Assembly (NCBI RefSeq): GCF_947631635.1
Contig: NZ_CANRMB010000007.1
Coordinates: 53,487 to 117,486 of the forward strand
DNA: 64,000 nucleotides
Direction of reading: 5' to 3'
Origin: an uncultured Dysosmobacter sp.
GTDB taxonomy: Bacteria; Bacillota; Clostridia; Oscillospirales; Oscillospiraceae
The notes below the pieces were generated by a model. It was not told where the DNA came from. It did not search any database and saw only the letters and a program-made list of their open reading frames with translations. The translations under genes were made by a program, and so were the position numbers. Shown in pieces: positions 1-8,383 of the stretch (its first letter is position 1; each line of letters starts with the position of its first letter).

Positions 1-18
1 GAATAAGCGGAAACAGAG

Positions 19-54
19 AGCCAGGCCCCCGGCGAAAGCCGGGGGCCTGGCTTT
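19..54. terminator. GC-rich hairpin, terminator at end of the sigma/anti-sigma operon
   Basis: A 15-bp perfect stem (AGCCAGGCCCCCGGC) closes on a GAAA loop just beyond the stop of the leftward anti-sigma gene. The T-tract is weak on both strands, so termination strength is uncertain. Confidence 0.6.
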
Positions 55-65
55 GCGATAAGCGG

Positions 66-1115
66 TCAATCGTTGATCGGGTCGCAGCAGATCGTCGTCA
101 AAAGCCGCTGGAGGTCCGCCGGGGTCTCGGCGCAATCCTTCACGCTGTCCGGCAAGACGGGACCGCAGGACGCGGCCTCCTCTGCATTCGCATAATAGGA
201 AACCTGTTCCCGCAGCAGGTCCATGGCGTCCTCCACCGTGACAGTCCGGCTGTGAAAAGCGCCCTTGGTGTCCGTATAGGTCCAAGTGACCTGGTCCAGA
301 TTTTCCACCAGCGCCAGCATAATGACCGCCCGGGGCGTCAGGAGGAGGTTCATGCGGTTGGCCCGCGCCTCCGTCATGGGGGCCGAAAATTCCAGCGTCC
401 AGTCATAGGGCTGCTCCGAGGTTTGGAGACTGTTGGTATAGTTGCCCAGCTTCAGGCGAATGCCCAGGGCCTCCGCGATTCCCCCCAGGGCGGGGGCGTT
501 CCCCAGATAGGGCGTTTTCACTTGGTACAGGTCCCAGGCCTCCTTGGAAATGATCACGCCGTCCTGCCAGACGCTCCGTCCGCAGAGACGGACCTCCCGG
601 ATCCCCTCCAGGGGGATCTCCACCGTCCCGCCGCCTGTTTGGAACAGGGGCGACACCAGCACGGACCGGGCGTGGATGTCAGCCACACCATCGCTGATTT
701 CCACCGTCCAGCCCCAGTGCGCTGTTCCGGAATAGGGCGTGGAGATGGCAAGGGAGAGCACACCGCCGTCCTCCGACCACTGGACCACAGCAAGCTCCTG
801 CTCCTGAGCCGGGGTCCCGATGACAAACAGCTTGGCGGCAAAGCCCGCCGCCACCAGTGCCAGCGTGCAGAAAACAGCGCCCGCCGCCCATTTCCACCGC
901 CGCCGCTTCACCTTTTTCAGATAGTCCACCTCTTTGACGGTCTCCGCCTGCTCCGGAGGCGTTTCAGGGGCCGTCATGGCCCGCTTCCGCGCCGCACAGT
1001 CAGCGCACGCCGACAGGTGGGCGTCCACCGCCCGGTTGGTCTCCGCAGAGGTCAGTCCCTCCACGTAGGATGGCAATAGGTCCCGCACCACCGCGCAGGT
1101 CAGATCATTTTTCAT
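66..1115 (-). CDS. zf-HC2-type membrane anti-sigma factor
   Basis: 349 aa. The N-terminus carries a zinc-finger anti-sigma motif: H33 in a DAHLSAC stretch, then C37 and C40 in a CADC pair, preceded by a conserved VRDLLPSYVEGL helix. A single transmembrane segment lies at about residues 75-96, after a basic KKVKRRRWK stop-transfer, followed by a ~250-residue extracytoplasmic region of unknown fold. Its start overlaps the end of the upstream sigma-factor gene by 11 nt, so the two are translationally coupled. By family knowledge it should hold the ECF sigma factor inactive at the membrane until a signal is sensed by the outer domain. The signal cannot be read from the sequence. Confidence 0.85.
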   Translation of the reverse strand: MKNDLTCAVVRDLLPSYVEGLTSAETNRAVDAHLSACADCAARKRAMTAPETPPEQAETVKEVDYLKKVKRRRWKWAAGAVFCTLALVAAGFAAKLFVIGTPAQEQELAVVQWSEDGGVLSLAISTPYSGTAHWGWTVEISDGVADIHARSVLVSPLFQTGGGTVEIPLEGIREVRLCGRSVWQDGVIISKEAWDLYQVKTPYLGNAPALGGIAEALGIRLKLGNYTNSLQTSEQPYDWTLEFSAPMTEARANRMNLLLTPRAVIMLALVENLDQVTWTYTDTKGAFHSRTVTVEDAMDLLREQVSYYANAEEAASCGPVLPDSVKDCAETPADLQRLLTTICCDPIND

Positions 1116-1593
1116 CGCTCGCTCCTCCGTTCCGCAGTTTTTCCTTGCTCCGGTAAAAAACCACCCGGGCCCAGGTCTCCGTCCGGCCCATCACATCGCC
1201 GATCTCCCGGAAGCTCAGGCCTCCAAAGGCCCGGAGATAGACCACCTCCCGGGCGTCGGGCGGTAGGTCATGGATCTGGCGCAGCAGCGATAGCTGCCCC
1301 TCCCGGGCCAGGAGGCCCTCCTCCGCCGAGGAGACCAGGCCTTTCGGGCCGTCCTCCGGCAGAGGCGCCTCCCGCCGGTGTCTGCGCAGATGCTGATACC
1401 ACAGGTGCTTGGCAATCTGGCACAGCCAGACGGAGACCTTACAGCCGCCGTCGAACCGGCCGATGGAGCGGACCGCCTGGTAAAACGTCTCCTGGGTCAG
1501 CTCTTCCGCCAGGTCCTGGTCATGGGTCTGGGAGAGGAGAAACTTATAGACAGTCTGGGCATACTGCTGATAGATCCGGGCCATATCGTCCAT
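1105..1593 (-). CDS. ECF-type RNA polymerase sigma-70 factor
   Basis: 162 aa. Region 2 (YKFLLSQTHDQDLAEELTQETFYQAVRSI) and region 4 (LPPDAREVVYLRAFGGLSFREIGDVMGRTETWARVVFYRSKEKLR) are both complete, with a short linker and no region 3, as in the ECF class. I chose the ATG at 1593 because an AAAGGAGG box lies a few bases upstream; an in-frame GTG 18 nt earlier overlaps that box. It is followed by its putative anti-sigma partner. Such pairs usually control their own promoter. The regulon is unknown. Confidence 0.9.
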   Translation of the reverse strand: MDDMARIYQQYAQTVYKFLLSQTHDQDLAEELTQETFYQAVRSIGRFDGGCKVSVWLCQIAKHLWYQHLRRHRREAPLPEDGPKGLVSSAEEGLLAREGQLSLLRQIHDLPPDAREVVYLRAFGGLSFREIGDVMGRTETWARVVFYRSKEKLRNGGASDEK

Positions 1594-1653
1594 GGTCTCC
1601 CCTCCTTTCACCTCATATATCCTCCTGGACGGGCATTCGTTACAAAAGCTCTG

Positions 1654-1685
1654 AAAAAAATCTGACGGCGCTCCGCCGTCAGATC
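1654..1685 (-). terminator. rho-independent terminator of the HAD gene
   Basis: Leftward hairpin ATCTGACGGCG / CGCCGTCAGAT followed by seven T residues, directly after the stop of the HAD gene at 1693. Confidence 0.85.
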
Positions 1686-1692
1686 CTTCGCG

Positions 1693-2352
1693 TTATTCCA
1701 GCGTCTCCGTCTCAAACATCTCCTCAAAGGACCGGATATAGTAGTCCGAGAGCCGGCGGATCTCCGCCTGGTCCGCCTCGGCGGAGGGATCGTACACCCC
1801 GCACACCCGGAATCCGGCCCTCTTGGCGGTCCGAATGGCGTGGACAGCGTCCTCAAAGATGACGGTATCCCGCTTGGTGGAGCGGAGGCGCGTCATGGCC
1901 CGCTCATAGATCTCCGGGCTGTCGTTTTTTCCCGCGCCGATCTCGGAGCAGGTCAGAAGCCCCCGGAAATACTGGTCGATCCCGGCGTGGCGCAGGGCGG
2001 CCTCCGCCAGATGCCGGTCCGTGTTGGTGGCCACGTACATCCACACGCCCTCCATTTTCAGCAGGGACAAAAACTTTTGAACGCCGGGCTTGGCCTGGAC
2101 CTGATGCTCATAAAAATCGCACACCCGGTCCTCGATCTGCTGGATGATCTCGTCCACCGACAGGGGCAGGCCGTATTCCTCTTTGCACAGCTGCGCACCC
2201 TCTCGGAGCGTCAGCACCATCACCCGGTCCGCCAGGTCCGGGGCGGGCTCAATGCCCATGGAGCGGAGCATATTGGGTCCCAGGTCCTTCCAGATGGGCA
2301 TGGAGTCCAGCAGGGTGCCGTCCATATCAAAAATCGCGCTTTGCAGTCTCAT
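1693..2352 (-). CDS. HAD-superfamily phosphatase (beta-phosphoglucomutase/Gph-like)
   Basis: 219 aa, normal size for subfamily I HAD phosphatases. Motif I is FDMDGTLLDS (D9 nucleophile, D11), with a helical cap, motif II in VATNTDR, a K in the GAGKNDSPE segment and motif IV in FEDAVHAIRTAKRAG. It should hydrolyse a small phosphorylated metabolite in the cytoplasm; the substrate cannot be told. It resembles the HAD gene inside the thiamine operon at 26.8 kb in fold and in the FEDAV motif. Transcribed alone, with its own terminator. Confidence 0.85.
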   Translation of the reverse strand: MRLQSAIFDMDGTLLDSMPIWKDLGPNMLRSMGIEPAPDLADRVMVLTLREGAQLCKEEYGLPLSVDEIIQQIEDRVCDFYEHQVQAKPGVQKFLSLLKMEGVWMYVATNTDRHLAEAALRHAGIDQYFRGLLTCSEIGAGKNDSPEIYERAMTRLRSTKRDTVIFEDAVHAIRTAKRAGFRVCGVYDPSAEADQAEIRRLSDYYIRSFEEMFETETLE

Positions 2353-2443
2353 AAAAACCTCGCTTGTATTGCACAGAACTTGAAACTATTGTAACATGAT
2401 GTCAGGATAGAATACAAAAAAAACCGATGAGAGGAGGCGCACC

Positions 2444-2941
2444 ATGCGGCTGTTCGCTGCCATTCGGTTTTCTCCGGCGGTGCGGGCCTCCCTGCTGGAG
2501 GCGGCCGCCGCGCTACAAAGACAGGGCGCCGGCAGGTTCACCCGGCCGGAGAATTTTCATCTGACCCTGGCTTTTATCGGAGAGACGGAGAAGTTAGCGG
2601 AGGCTAAGGCCGCCCTGGAGGCCGCCTGCACAGGAGGGCCTGTCTCTCTCACCGTGGGCGGCCTGGGACATTTTGGAGACCTGTGGTGGACCGGCATTCG
2701 GGAAAATCCCAGATTGGCCGCACTGGCCCTGGGCGTCCAGCAGGCTTTGCGGGACCAGGGCTTTTCCGTCGAAAAACGCCCTTGGAAGCCCCATGTGACG
2801 CTGGTGCGCCAGTGGCGGGGGCCATGTCCCCGCCTGACGGTCCGAGAGGTCTCCATGCGGGCGGAACGGGTGTCCCTGATGAAGTCCGAGCGCATCCATG
2901 GAAAACTAACCTACACGGAGATTTACAGCGTCAGGCTGTGA
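2444..2941 (+). CDS. thpR: RNA 2',3'-cyclic phosphodiesterase
   Basis: 165 aa, a 2H phosphoesterase. Two HxTx motifs are intact: H39-L-T41 and H117-V-T119, spaced as in the LigT/ThpR family, and the length matches. The family opens 2',3'-cyclic phosphates on RNA and has reverse RNA-ligase activity; the physiological substrate in bacteria is uncertain. A good GAGAGGAGG ribosome site precedes the ATG. It stands alone, divergent from the HAD gene, and ends at a strong hairpin. Confidence 0.9.
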   Translation: MRLFAAIRFSPAVRASLLEAAAALQRQGAGRFTRPENFHLTLAFIGETEKLAEAKAALEAACTGGPVSLTVGGLGHFGDLWWTGIRENPRLAALALGVQQALRDQGFSVEKRPWKPHVTLVRQWRGPCPRLTVREVSMRAERVSLMKSERIHGKLTYTEIYSVRL

Positions 2942-2950
2942 GCGGACTGA

Positions 2951-2988
2951 AAAAGAGCCGCAGGCGATTTCGTCGCCTGCGGCTCTTG
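2951..2988 (+). terminator. hairpin terminator after thpR
   Basis: Perfect 15-bp stem AAGAGCCGCAGGCGA / TCGCCTGCGGCTCTT with a 5-nt loop right after the thpR stop. The trailing T-tract is short. Confidence 0.7.
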
Positions 2989-3001
2989 CCATATGGTATC
3001 A

Positions 3002-3046
3002 TCAAATAACTTGAAAAGCGGCAAAACCACTTTTCAAGTTATTTGA
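3002..3046. repeat. 17-bp inverted repeat, copy 1 of an intergenic hairpin
   Basis: TCAAATAACTTGAAAAG and its exact complement are separated by 11 nt. The left arm recurs word for word at 62186-62202, where it again forms a hairpin with CAAAA in the loop. It follows the thpR terminator and precedes the 3' end of the leftward dehydrogenase gene, so it may also act as that gene's terminator. Confidence 0.65.
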
Positions 3047-3073
3047 CTATATCATATCCTGCATGGGGAGCGG

Positions 3074-4006
3074 TCACCCCGGCATGGTCCATGCCTTCAC
3101 CCCGTCGAAATAGGGGCTCTGCTTCCGGCGGCGGAAGTCGTCGGCATCCTTCTGGGACCAGTCGTACAGCCCCTCCCCCGCCGCCTGTCCGGTCTTGCCG
3201 CTGGCGAGGCCCGCTTTCACCAGGGACTGGATCTCCCTGGTGCCGCACAGGTCGGGATAGACGTTCCGGGCAATGGTGCTCTCCAGGTCAAACCCCACGG
3301 CGTCGAAGTACTCTAGCAGGCCGATAGAGGCATACCGCATCCCCATGGCGTATTTCACCGCCTTGTCAATGTCCGCGGCGGTGGTGACGTCCTGTTCGAT
3401 GAGGTAGATGGCTTCCCGGAACAGCGCCTGGGCGAACCGGTTCACCAAAAAGCCCGGCACGCTGCGGTTCAGCACCACCACTTGGCGGTGAAGGGTTTCC
3501 AGCAGGGCCATGGTCCGGGAGACGCTCTCCTCGGAAGTCCTTTGGTGGCGGACCACCTCCACCAGCGGCAGCATGTGCACCGGCTGGAAGGGATGGGCGA
3601 TCAAAAGCTGCTCCGGACGGCCGGTGAGCTTTGCCAGCACCTCTGCGTCGATGGAGGAGGTGCAGGAGGCAGTGACGGCCTCCGGGGTGGCATATCGTTC
3701 AATGGCCTGATATACTGCCTGCTTCTGCGCCGTGCCCTCGGCCACCGCCTCAAAGACAAAGGTGCAGCCCGCCAGGGCGGCGGGGTCGTTGGTGATGGTG
3801 AGAAGCGCCATGGCCGCCTGCTTGTTTTTCTCCGAGGCAAGGCCCTCGGCGATCAGATCGTCCCAATTCCGGGCAACGGCCCTGCGGCAGCGCTCCAATC
3901 CTGCCTCCGAATGGCCGATGACCACGCAGGGCAGGCCGTGGCCGATGATCAGCGTCGCCTGACAGGAGCCGATAGTGCCGGAGCCATAAACTGCGATCTT
4001 TTCCAC
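3074..4006 (-). CDS. 3-hydroxyacyl-CoA dehydrogenase family oxidoreductase
   Basis: About 310 aa. The N-terminal Rossmann fold shows IAVYGSGTIGSC (GxGxxG). The central domain has IDAEVLAKLTGRPEQLLIAHPFQPVHMLPLVEVV, the family signature with the catalytic His in AHPFQP. The C-terminal helical dimerisation domain carries GFLVNRFAQALFREAI. This is the 3-hydroxybutyryl-CoA / L-gulonate dehydrogenase family. I prefer the GTG at 4006 because GAGGTG lies just before it; another in-frame GTG is at 4018. The gene follows an SDR dehydrogenase with an 8-nt gap, so the two are one operon for oxidation of a hydroxy acid or its CoA ester. The exact substrate is open. Confidence 0.85.
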   Translation of the reverse strand: MEKIAVYGSGTIGSCQATLIIGHGLPCVVIGHSEAGLERCRRAVARNWDDLIAEGLASEKNKQAAMALLTITNDPAALAGCTFVFEAVAEGTAQKQAVYQAIERYATPEAVTASCTSSIDAEVLAKLTGRPEQLLIAHPFQPVHMLPLVEVVRHQRTSEESVSRTMALLETLHRQVVVLNRSVPGFLVNRFAQALFREAIYLIEQDVTTAADIDKAVKYAMGMRYASIGLLEYFDAVGFDLESTIARNVYPDLCGTREIQSLVKAGLASGKTGQAAGEGLYDWSQKDADDFRRRKQSPYFDGVKAWTMPG

Positions 4007-4014
4007 GGCGCACC

Positions 4015-4782
4015 TCACATCATGGCCCAGCCATGGGTCAGGCGCAGGGACTGGCCGGTCAGGGCGCCCCGGTCATTGGACAGGAACACCAGCATATCGG
4101 CCACATCCTCCACCGTGGTGAACTGGCCGTCCACCGTGTCCCGCAGCATGATGTTTTTCACGACCTCCTCCTCGGTGATGCCCAGAGAGGCGGCCTGCTC
4201 GGGGATCTGCTTTTCCACCAGCGGGGTTTTGATGAAGCTGGGGCAGATGGTGTAGGTGTAGATGCCGTACTCCGCACCCTCCCGGGCAATGGCCTTGGCA
4301 AGGCCCGCCACGCCGTGCTTGGCGAAGTTGTAGGGCTCCTTGAGCTTGGAGCCCACGAAGGACTGGACGGAGCCGGTGAACACGATGCGTCCCCCCTTAC
4401 CGGAGGCCTTCATGCGGCGGAACGCCGCCCGGGATACCAGAAACGCGCCGTCGGCATGGATGGCCATCATTTTTTTCCAGTCCGCGAAGGGATACTCGTC
4501 AAAGGGATGGACGATCTGGACACCGGCGTTGGACATCACCAGGTCGCAGGAACCGTAGGTCTCCACCATCTTGTCAAAACCGGCTTCCACCGCCTGCTCG
4601 TCGGAGACGTCCATGGGGACGGCGATGGCGGAGAGGCCGCCTCCGGTCAGCTCCCGGACCAGGGCCTCCGCGGCGGGCAGATTGACATCGGCCACCACAA
4701 CGCCCCAGCCCTCCTCCGCCATGCGCCGGGCGCAGGCCCTTCCAATACCGGACGCGGCGCCGGTGATCAATGCGGATCTCAT
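4015..4782 (-). CDS. short-chain dehydrogenase/reductase (3-hydroxybutyrate dehydrogenase-like)
   Basis: 255 aa, classical SDR. Cofactor site TGAASGIG near residue 7, NAG motif in VMSNAGVQ, catalytic Ser in FTGSVQS and YxxxK in YNFAKHG, then the usual CPSFIKTPL loop. The length and the PLVEKQI segment resemble D-3-hydroxybutyrate dehydrogenases, but SDR specificity is hard to read. An AGGAGG box precedes the ATG. It heads a two-gene leftward operon with the 3-hydroxyacyl-CoA dehydrogenase-like gene. A LysR remnant lies upstream on the same strand. Confidence 0.85.
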   Translation of the reverse strand: MRSALITGAASGIGRACARRMAEEGWGVVVADVNLPAAEALVRELTGGGLSAIAVPMDVSDEQAVEAGFDKMVETYGSCDLVMSNAGVQIVHPFDEYPFADWKKMMAIHADGAFLVSRAAFRRMKASGKGGRIVFTGSVQSFVGSKLKEPYNFAKHGVAGLAKAIAREGAEYGIYTYTICPSFIKTPLVEKQIPEQAASLGITEEEVVKNIMLRDTVDGQFTTVEDVADMLVFLSNDRGALTGQSLRLTHGWAMM

Positions 4783-4948
4783 ATCCAGATACCTCCTAAA
4801 GTCAGAGCGGTATTCTCCAATACCTGAAAATCTGTTTTTATTGTATCATGGGAGGCGGAGTTTGCAATTGATCGAATCCACAGACTTGATTTGTACGATT
4901 TATAAATAATGATAAATTATAATTATTTATTTTATATATAAATATATT

Positions 4949-5158
4949 TTATAAATCATCCGGCGGAAGATGCTTGGACAGGTGGCTGATAAAGGCCCGG
5001 CAGGAGGTGGACAGGCAGCGGTGGGGGTTCCGGGCCAGAACGATGTCCCAATGCTGCATCTCGTCCACCAGTGGGACGCAGGCCGCGTCCTCCACGATTT
5101 TTTGAAAGGGCTCCCTCAGCTGCTGGGCCGCCGGAGAAAAACTGTCCACCAGACAGAA
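4949..5158 (-). pseudogene. remnant of a LysR-type regulator (C-terminal end only)
   Basis: The frame reads a LysR-like effector-domain tail (about 65 residues ending HWDIVLARNPHRC, RAFISHLSKHL). No DNA-binding domain or start remains. The reading frame runs backwards into the metG terminator hairpin and then into metG, so the gene was cut when this junction formed. It could once have controlled the SDR/dehydrogenase operon next to it; that is inference. Confidence 0.55.
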
Positions 5159-5159
5159 A

Positions 5160-5200
5160 GAAAAAGCCCCGGAGGCGGCATTTGCCGCTTCCGGGACCTT
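5160..5200 (-). terminator. rho-independent terminator of metG
   Basis: Leftward stem GGTCCCGGAAGCGGC / GCCGCCTCCGGGGC (one mismatch) followed by TTTTTC, immediately after the metG stop. Confidence 0.85.
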
Positions 5201-5210
5201 TTTCATGCGA

Positions 5211-7190
5211 TCAGCAGAGCTTTGCGCCTGCGGGGATGGCGTCGTCCACCATGATGAGGTTCAGCTTCTCCTCCCCCTGGGCGGTGTGGACGGCGGAGAT
5301 CAGCATGCCGTTGCTCTCCAGGCCCATCATCTTCCGGGGCGGCAGGTTCACGATGGCGATCAGGGTCTTGCCCACCAGCTCCTCCGGCTCATACCAGGCA
5401 TGGACGCCGGACAGGATCTGCCGGTCCATGCCGGTGCCGTCGTCCAGCGTGAACTTCAGCAGCTTGGCGCTCTTCTTCACAGCCTCGCAGGCCTTCACCT
5501 TCACGGCCCGGAAGTCGGACTTGCAGAAGGTGTCGAAGTCCACCTGCTCCTCCAGCTGGGGTTCGATTTCAATGGCGGGCAGCGCGGCCTTTTTCGCAGC
5601 GGCTTCCAGTGCCTCCAACTCCTCCAGGGCCTTGTCCATGTCGATGCGGGGGAACAGGTTCTCGCCCTTGGTGACGGCGGCGGTCTCCGGCAGGCGGCCC
5701 CAGACGGCAGCGGAATCCCAGGTCTGGCAGTCAGCGGGGGCGCCGATCTGGACGAAGAGCTTTTCCATGCTCTCCGGCATGAAAGGCGTCAGCAGGATAC
5801 CGCAGATGCGGGTGGACTCCAGCAGGTTGTACAGCACATGGGCCAGCCGCGGGCCGTTGGCCTCCATGTCCTTGGCCAGCGTCCAGGGGGCGTTCTCGTC
5901 GATATACTTATTGGCCCGCTGGATGACCTTAAAGACCTCCTCCAGGGCCTTGTGGGGGGCAAAGACCTCCATCTGCGCCTCATAGGCGTCCCGCAGGCCG
6001 GAGGCCATGGCGGTCAGGTCCCGGTCATATTCCTCGGGTGCCTCCCAGCTCCGGCAGCCCCCAGGCAGCTGGCCGCCGAAGTACTTGCCCACCATGGCGG
6101 TGGTGCGGGACACCAGGTTGCCCAGGTCGTTGGCCAGATCGGTGTTGATGGTCTGGATCAGCAGCTCGTTGGAGAAGTTGCCGTCGGAGCCGAAGGGGAA
6201 CGTCCGCATCAGGAAGAACCGCAGGGCGTCCACGCCGAACTGCTCCGCCAGGATATAGGGGTCCACCACGTTGCCCTTGGACTTGGACATCTTGCCGCCG
6301 TCCAGCAGCAGCCAGCCGTGGCCGAAGCACTTCTTGGGCACTGGCTCGCCCAAGCTCATCAGCATGGCGGGCCAGATGATGGAGTGGAACCGCACGATCT
6401 CCTTGCCCACGATGTTGATGCCGGGCCACCAGCCCTTGTCGTAGTCGTCATAGCGGTCGTTGCCGTAGCCCAGGGCGGTGATATAGTTGCTCAGGGCGTC
6501 CACCCACACATAGACCACGTGACCGGGGTCAAAGTCCACGGGCACGCCCCAGGAGAAGCTGGTGCGGGAGACGCACAGGTCCTCCAGACCGGGGTCGATG
6601 AAGTTCCGGACCATCTCATGCACCCGGGAGCGGGGCTGGAGGAAGTCGGTGTTTTCCAGCAGGTCCCGGATACGGTCGGCGTATTTGCTCAGCCGGAAAA
6701 AGTACGCCTCCTCCTCCGCATCCTTGACGGGGCGGCCGCAGTCGGGGCAGCAGCCGTCCTTCAGCTGGCTCTCTGTCCAGAAGGACTCGCAGGGTGTGCA
6801 GTATTTGCCCTTATAGGTGCCCTTGTAGATGTCGCCATTGTCGTACATCTTGCGGAAGATATATTGGATGGACTGGACATGATAGTCGTCGGTGGTGCGG
6901 ATGAAGCGGTCGTTGGAGATGTTCATCAGCTTCCACAGGTCCCGCACGCCCCGGGGGCCGTCCACAATACGGTCCACGAACTCCTGGGGAGTGATGCCGG
7001 CTTCCTTGGCCTTCTCCTCAATCTTCTGGCCATGCTCGTCGGTGCCGGTGAGGAACATGACATCGTCGCCGGTGAGGCGGTGGTAGCGGGCCAGGGTATC
7101 GGTGGCCACGGTGCAGTAGGTGTGGCCGATGTGCAGCTTGTCCGAGGGATAGTAGATGGGGGTGGTGACATAAAACTTTTTCTTTTCCAT
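5211..7190 (-). CDS. metG: methionyl-tRNA synthetase
   Basis: 659 aa. Class I synthetase with HIGH as HIGHTYC (about residues 20-26) and KMSKS in GGKMSKSKGNVV. It has a zinc knuckle of two Cys pairs (CTPC and CPDC, about residues 127-149) and an anticodon-binding helical domain. A C-terminal EMAP/Trbp111 tRNA-binding domain (DFRAVKVKACEAV through PPRKMMGLESNGM) makes it the long dimeric form. It charges tRNA-Met in the cytoplasm. A well-formed promoter and its own terminator make it a single-gene unit. I see no T-box in its short leader. Confidence 0.97.
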   Translation of the reverse strand: MEKKKFYVTTPIYYPSDKLHIGHTYCTVATDTLARYHRLTGDDVMFLTGTDEHGQKIEEKAKEAGITPQEFVDRIVDGPRGVRDLWKLMNISNDRFIRTTDDYHVQSIQYIFRKMYDNGDIYKGTYKGKYCTPCESFWTESQLKDGCCPDCGRPVKDAEEEAYFFRLSKYADRIRDLLENTDFLQPRSRVHEMVRNFIDPGLEDLCVSRTSFSWGVPVDFDPGHVVYVWVDALSNYITALGYGNDRYDDYDKGWWPGINIVGKEIVRFHSIIWPAMLMSLGEPVPKKCFGHGWLLLDGGKMSKSKGNVVDPYILAEQFGVDALRFFLMRTFPFGSDGNFSNELLIQTINTDLANDLGNLVSRTTAMVGKYFGGQLPGGCRSWEAPEEYDRDLTAMASGLRDAYEAQMEVFAPHKALEEVFKVIQRANKYIDENAPWTLAKDMEANGPRLAHVLYNLLESTRICGILLTPFMPESMEKLFVQIGAPADCQTWDSAAVWGRLPETAAVTKGENLFPRIDMDKALEELEALEAAAKKAALPAIEIEPQLEEQVDFDTFCKSDFRAVKVKACEAVKKSAKLLKFTLDDGTGMDRQILSGVHAWYEPEELVGKTLIAIVNLPPRKMMGLESNGMLISAVHTAQGEEKLNLIMVDDAIPAGAKLC

Positions 7191-7254
7191 GGGGACTCTC
7201 CTTTATCACGGCGCATCCGAATGAAAGAGCGCCGGTATTTGCTCGTAATCATTC

Positions 7255-7283
7255 ATTATAACGGTATATTTCCCAAATTACAA
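7255..7283 (-). promoter_or_regulatory. sigma-A promoter of metG
   Basis: Leftward TTGTAA (7278-7283), a 17-nt spacer and TATAAT (7255-7260), about 65 nt before the metG ATG. Confidence 0.7.
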
Positions 7284-7287
7284 CACT

Positions 7288-8367
7288 TTAGCCGGGATTT
7301 TCCGGGCCAAGATGATCCATGTCCCGGTAACGGGTGAATTCCTCCCACACCGCCTGGACCTCTGGGGTATCCTCTCTGTCCCTGTAGTTTTCCACCGTAA
7401 CGGTCCAGAGGACCGTCTCGCTGCCGGCCTGATGATCTATGACGGTAAAGGTCTTATCCTGAAAGTCAGAACTGCTTGCTATGGACAGTGACCGCAGCGG
7501 CGTCAGTTCCCCATCCACCCAGCGGAAGCAGGTGTCGCCCCAGTCCGCCGCGCTGAAATGCACATGTTCCCAGACCAGTTGGGTCTCCGGGGCGACGCTG
7601 GGCGACCACAGCCCGCTCAGGTCTGCATCATGCTGGAAAAGCCCGGTCTTTGGATCATAGAGCCAGAAGGATTCAGACCAGTTGGCGGCGCCCCTTGTCG
7701 AAGTATAGTGAAAGTCCAGATAGCCGTCAAAGTCCACATCTTCTACCGTGTAATTTTCCGGGTAATACGCCGTATCATCGGTAAAAGTCTGGATGACCTG
7801 ACCGCTGGCGTCAGTGACGGTGCCGCCAATGTACACCGGCAGGAAAAACTCACTCAGTGCCGCCTCCCGCATCGGCAGCCTTTGCAGCGTCACCCGATAC
7901 GCTCCCACGGCAAAGGTCTCCTCCCAGAACGGCGCGTCCGCCTGGGGCAGCGTGCTTTCAAAGCAGGCGGTCATGCTGGCGGGCAGCGGCTCACTCCATT
8001 GAACGTCCCAGGTCTGCTCCGCCTGCCCCCGCTCTGTATAGGCGAAGATGCCGTCAAAGGGGTCCTTTTCCCAGAAATGCCGCAGCTCCACCACTTGACC
8101 GTCCTCCACACCGTAGATGGAACGTCCGGTATAGCCGGGACCGGTCTGCGCGGTGTACAGCTCCCCAGTGTCCGGGTCCAGCGTATAGCTGTAATAGCCC
8201 TTCTCCGTGGAAGTGCTTAAAAGTCCCGCCTCGCCATACAGGGCCAGCAGCTCCGCTTCACTGGGCGAATTTGCGCCTGACTTGGGCGGCGCCAGCAGTC
8301 CGGCGGCACCCATCCACCCAAACAACAGGCCGCAGACCAGCAGAAAACCGAGCCTTTGCCGCATCAT
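7288..8367 (-). CDS. secreted or membrane-anchored protein, XAC2610-like
   Basis: 359 aa. An N-terminal hydrophobic segment (LGFLLVCGLLFGWMGAAGLLA) acts as a signal peptide or anchor; there is no clear lipobox Cys. The C-terminal part contains VEDVDFDGYLDFHY and a FWLYDPKTGLF segment, typical of XAC2610-type extracytoplasmic proteins of unknown function. I chose the tandem ATG at 8367/8364 because a GGAGG box lies 5 nt upstream; longer versions would run into the upstream MATE gene. It starts 16 nt after the MATE stop, so the two are probably co-transcribed. No function can be assigned. Confidence 0.75.
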   Translation of the reverse strand: MMRQRLGFLLVCGLLFGWMGAAGLLAPPKSGANSPSEAELLALYGEAGLLSTSTEKGYYSYTLDPDTGELYTAQTGPGYTGRSIYGVEDGQVVELRHFWEKDPFDGIFAYTERGQAEQTWDVQWSEPLPASMTACFESTLPQADAPFWEETFAVGAYRVTLQRLPMREAALSEFFLPVYIGGTVTDASGQVIQTFTDDTAYYPENYTVEDVDFDGYLDFHYTSTRGAANWSESFWLYDPKTGLFQHDADLSGLWSPSVAPETQLVWEHVHFSAADWGDTCFRWVDGELTPLRSLSIASSSDFQDKTFTVIDHQAGSETVLWTVTVENYRDREDTPEVQAVWEEFTRYRDMDHLGPENPG

Positions 8368-8383
8368 GAACGCCTCCCTGCGT

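Noticed and set aside
5205..7337. A 710-codon plus-strand frame opposite metG
   Set aside because: Shadow of metG; the minus strand encodes HIGH, KMSKS and the tRNA-binding domain.
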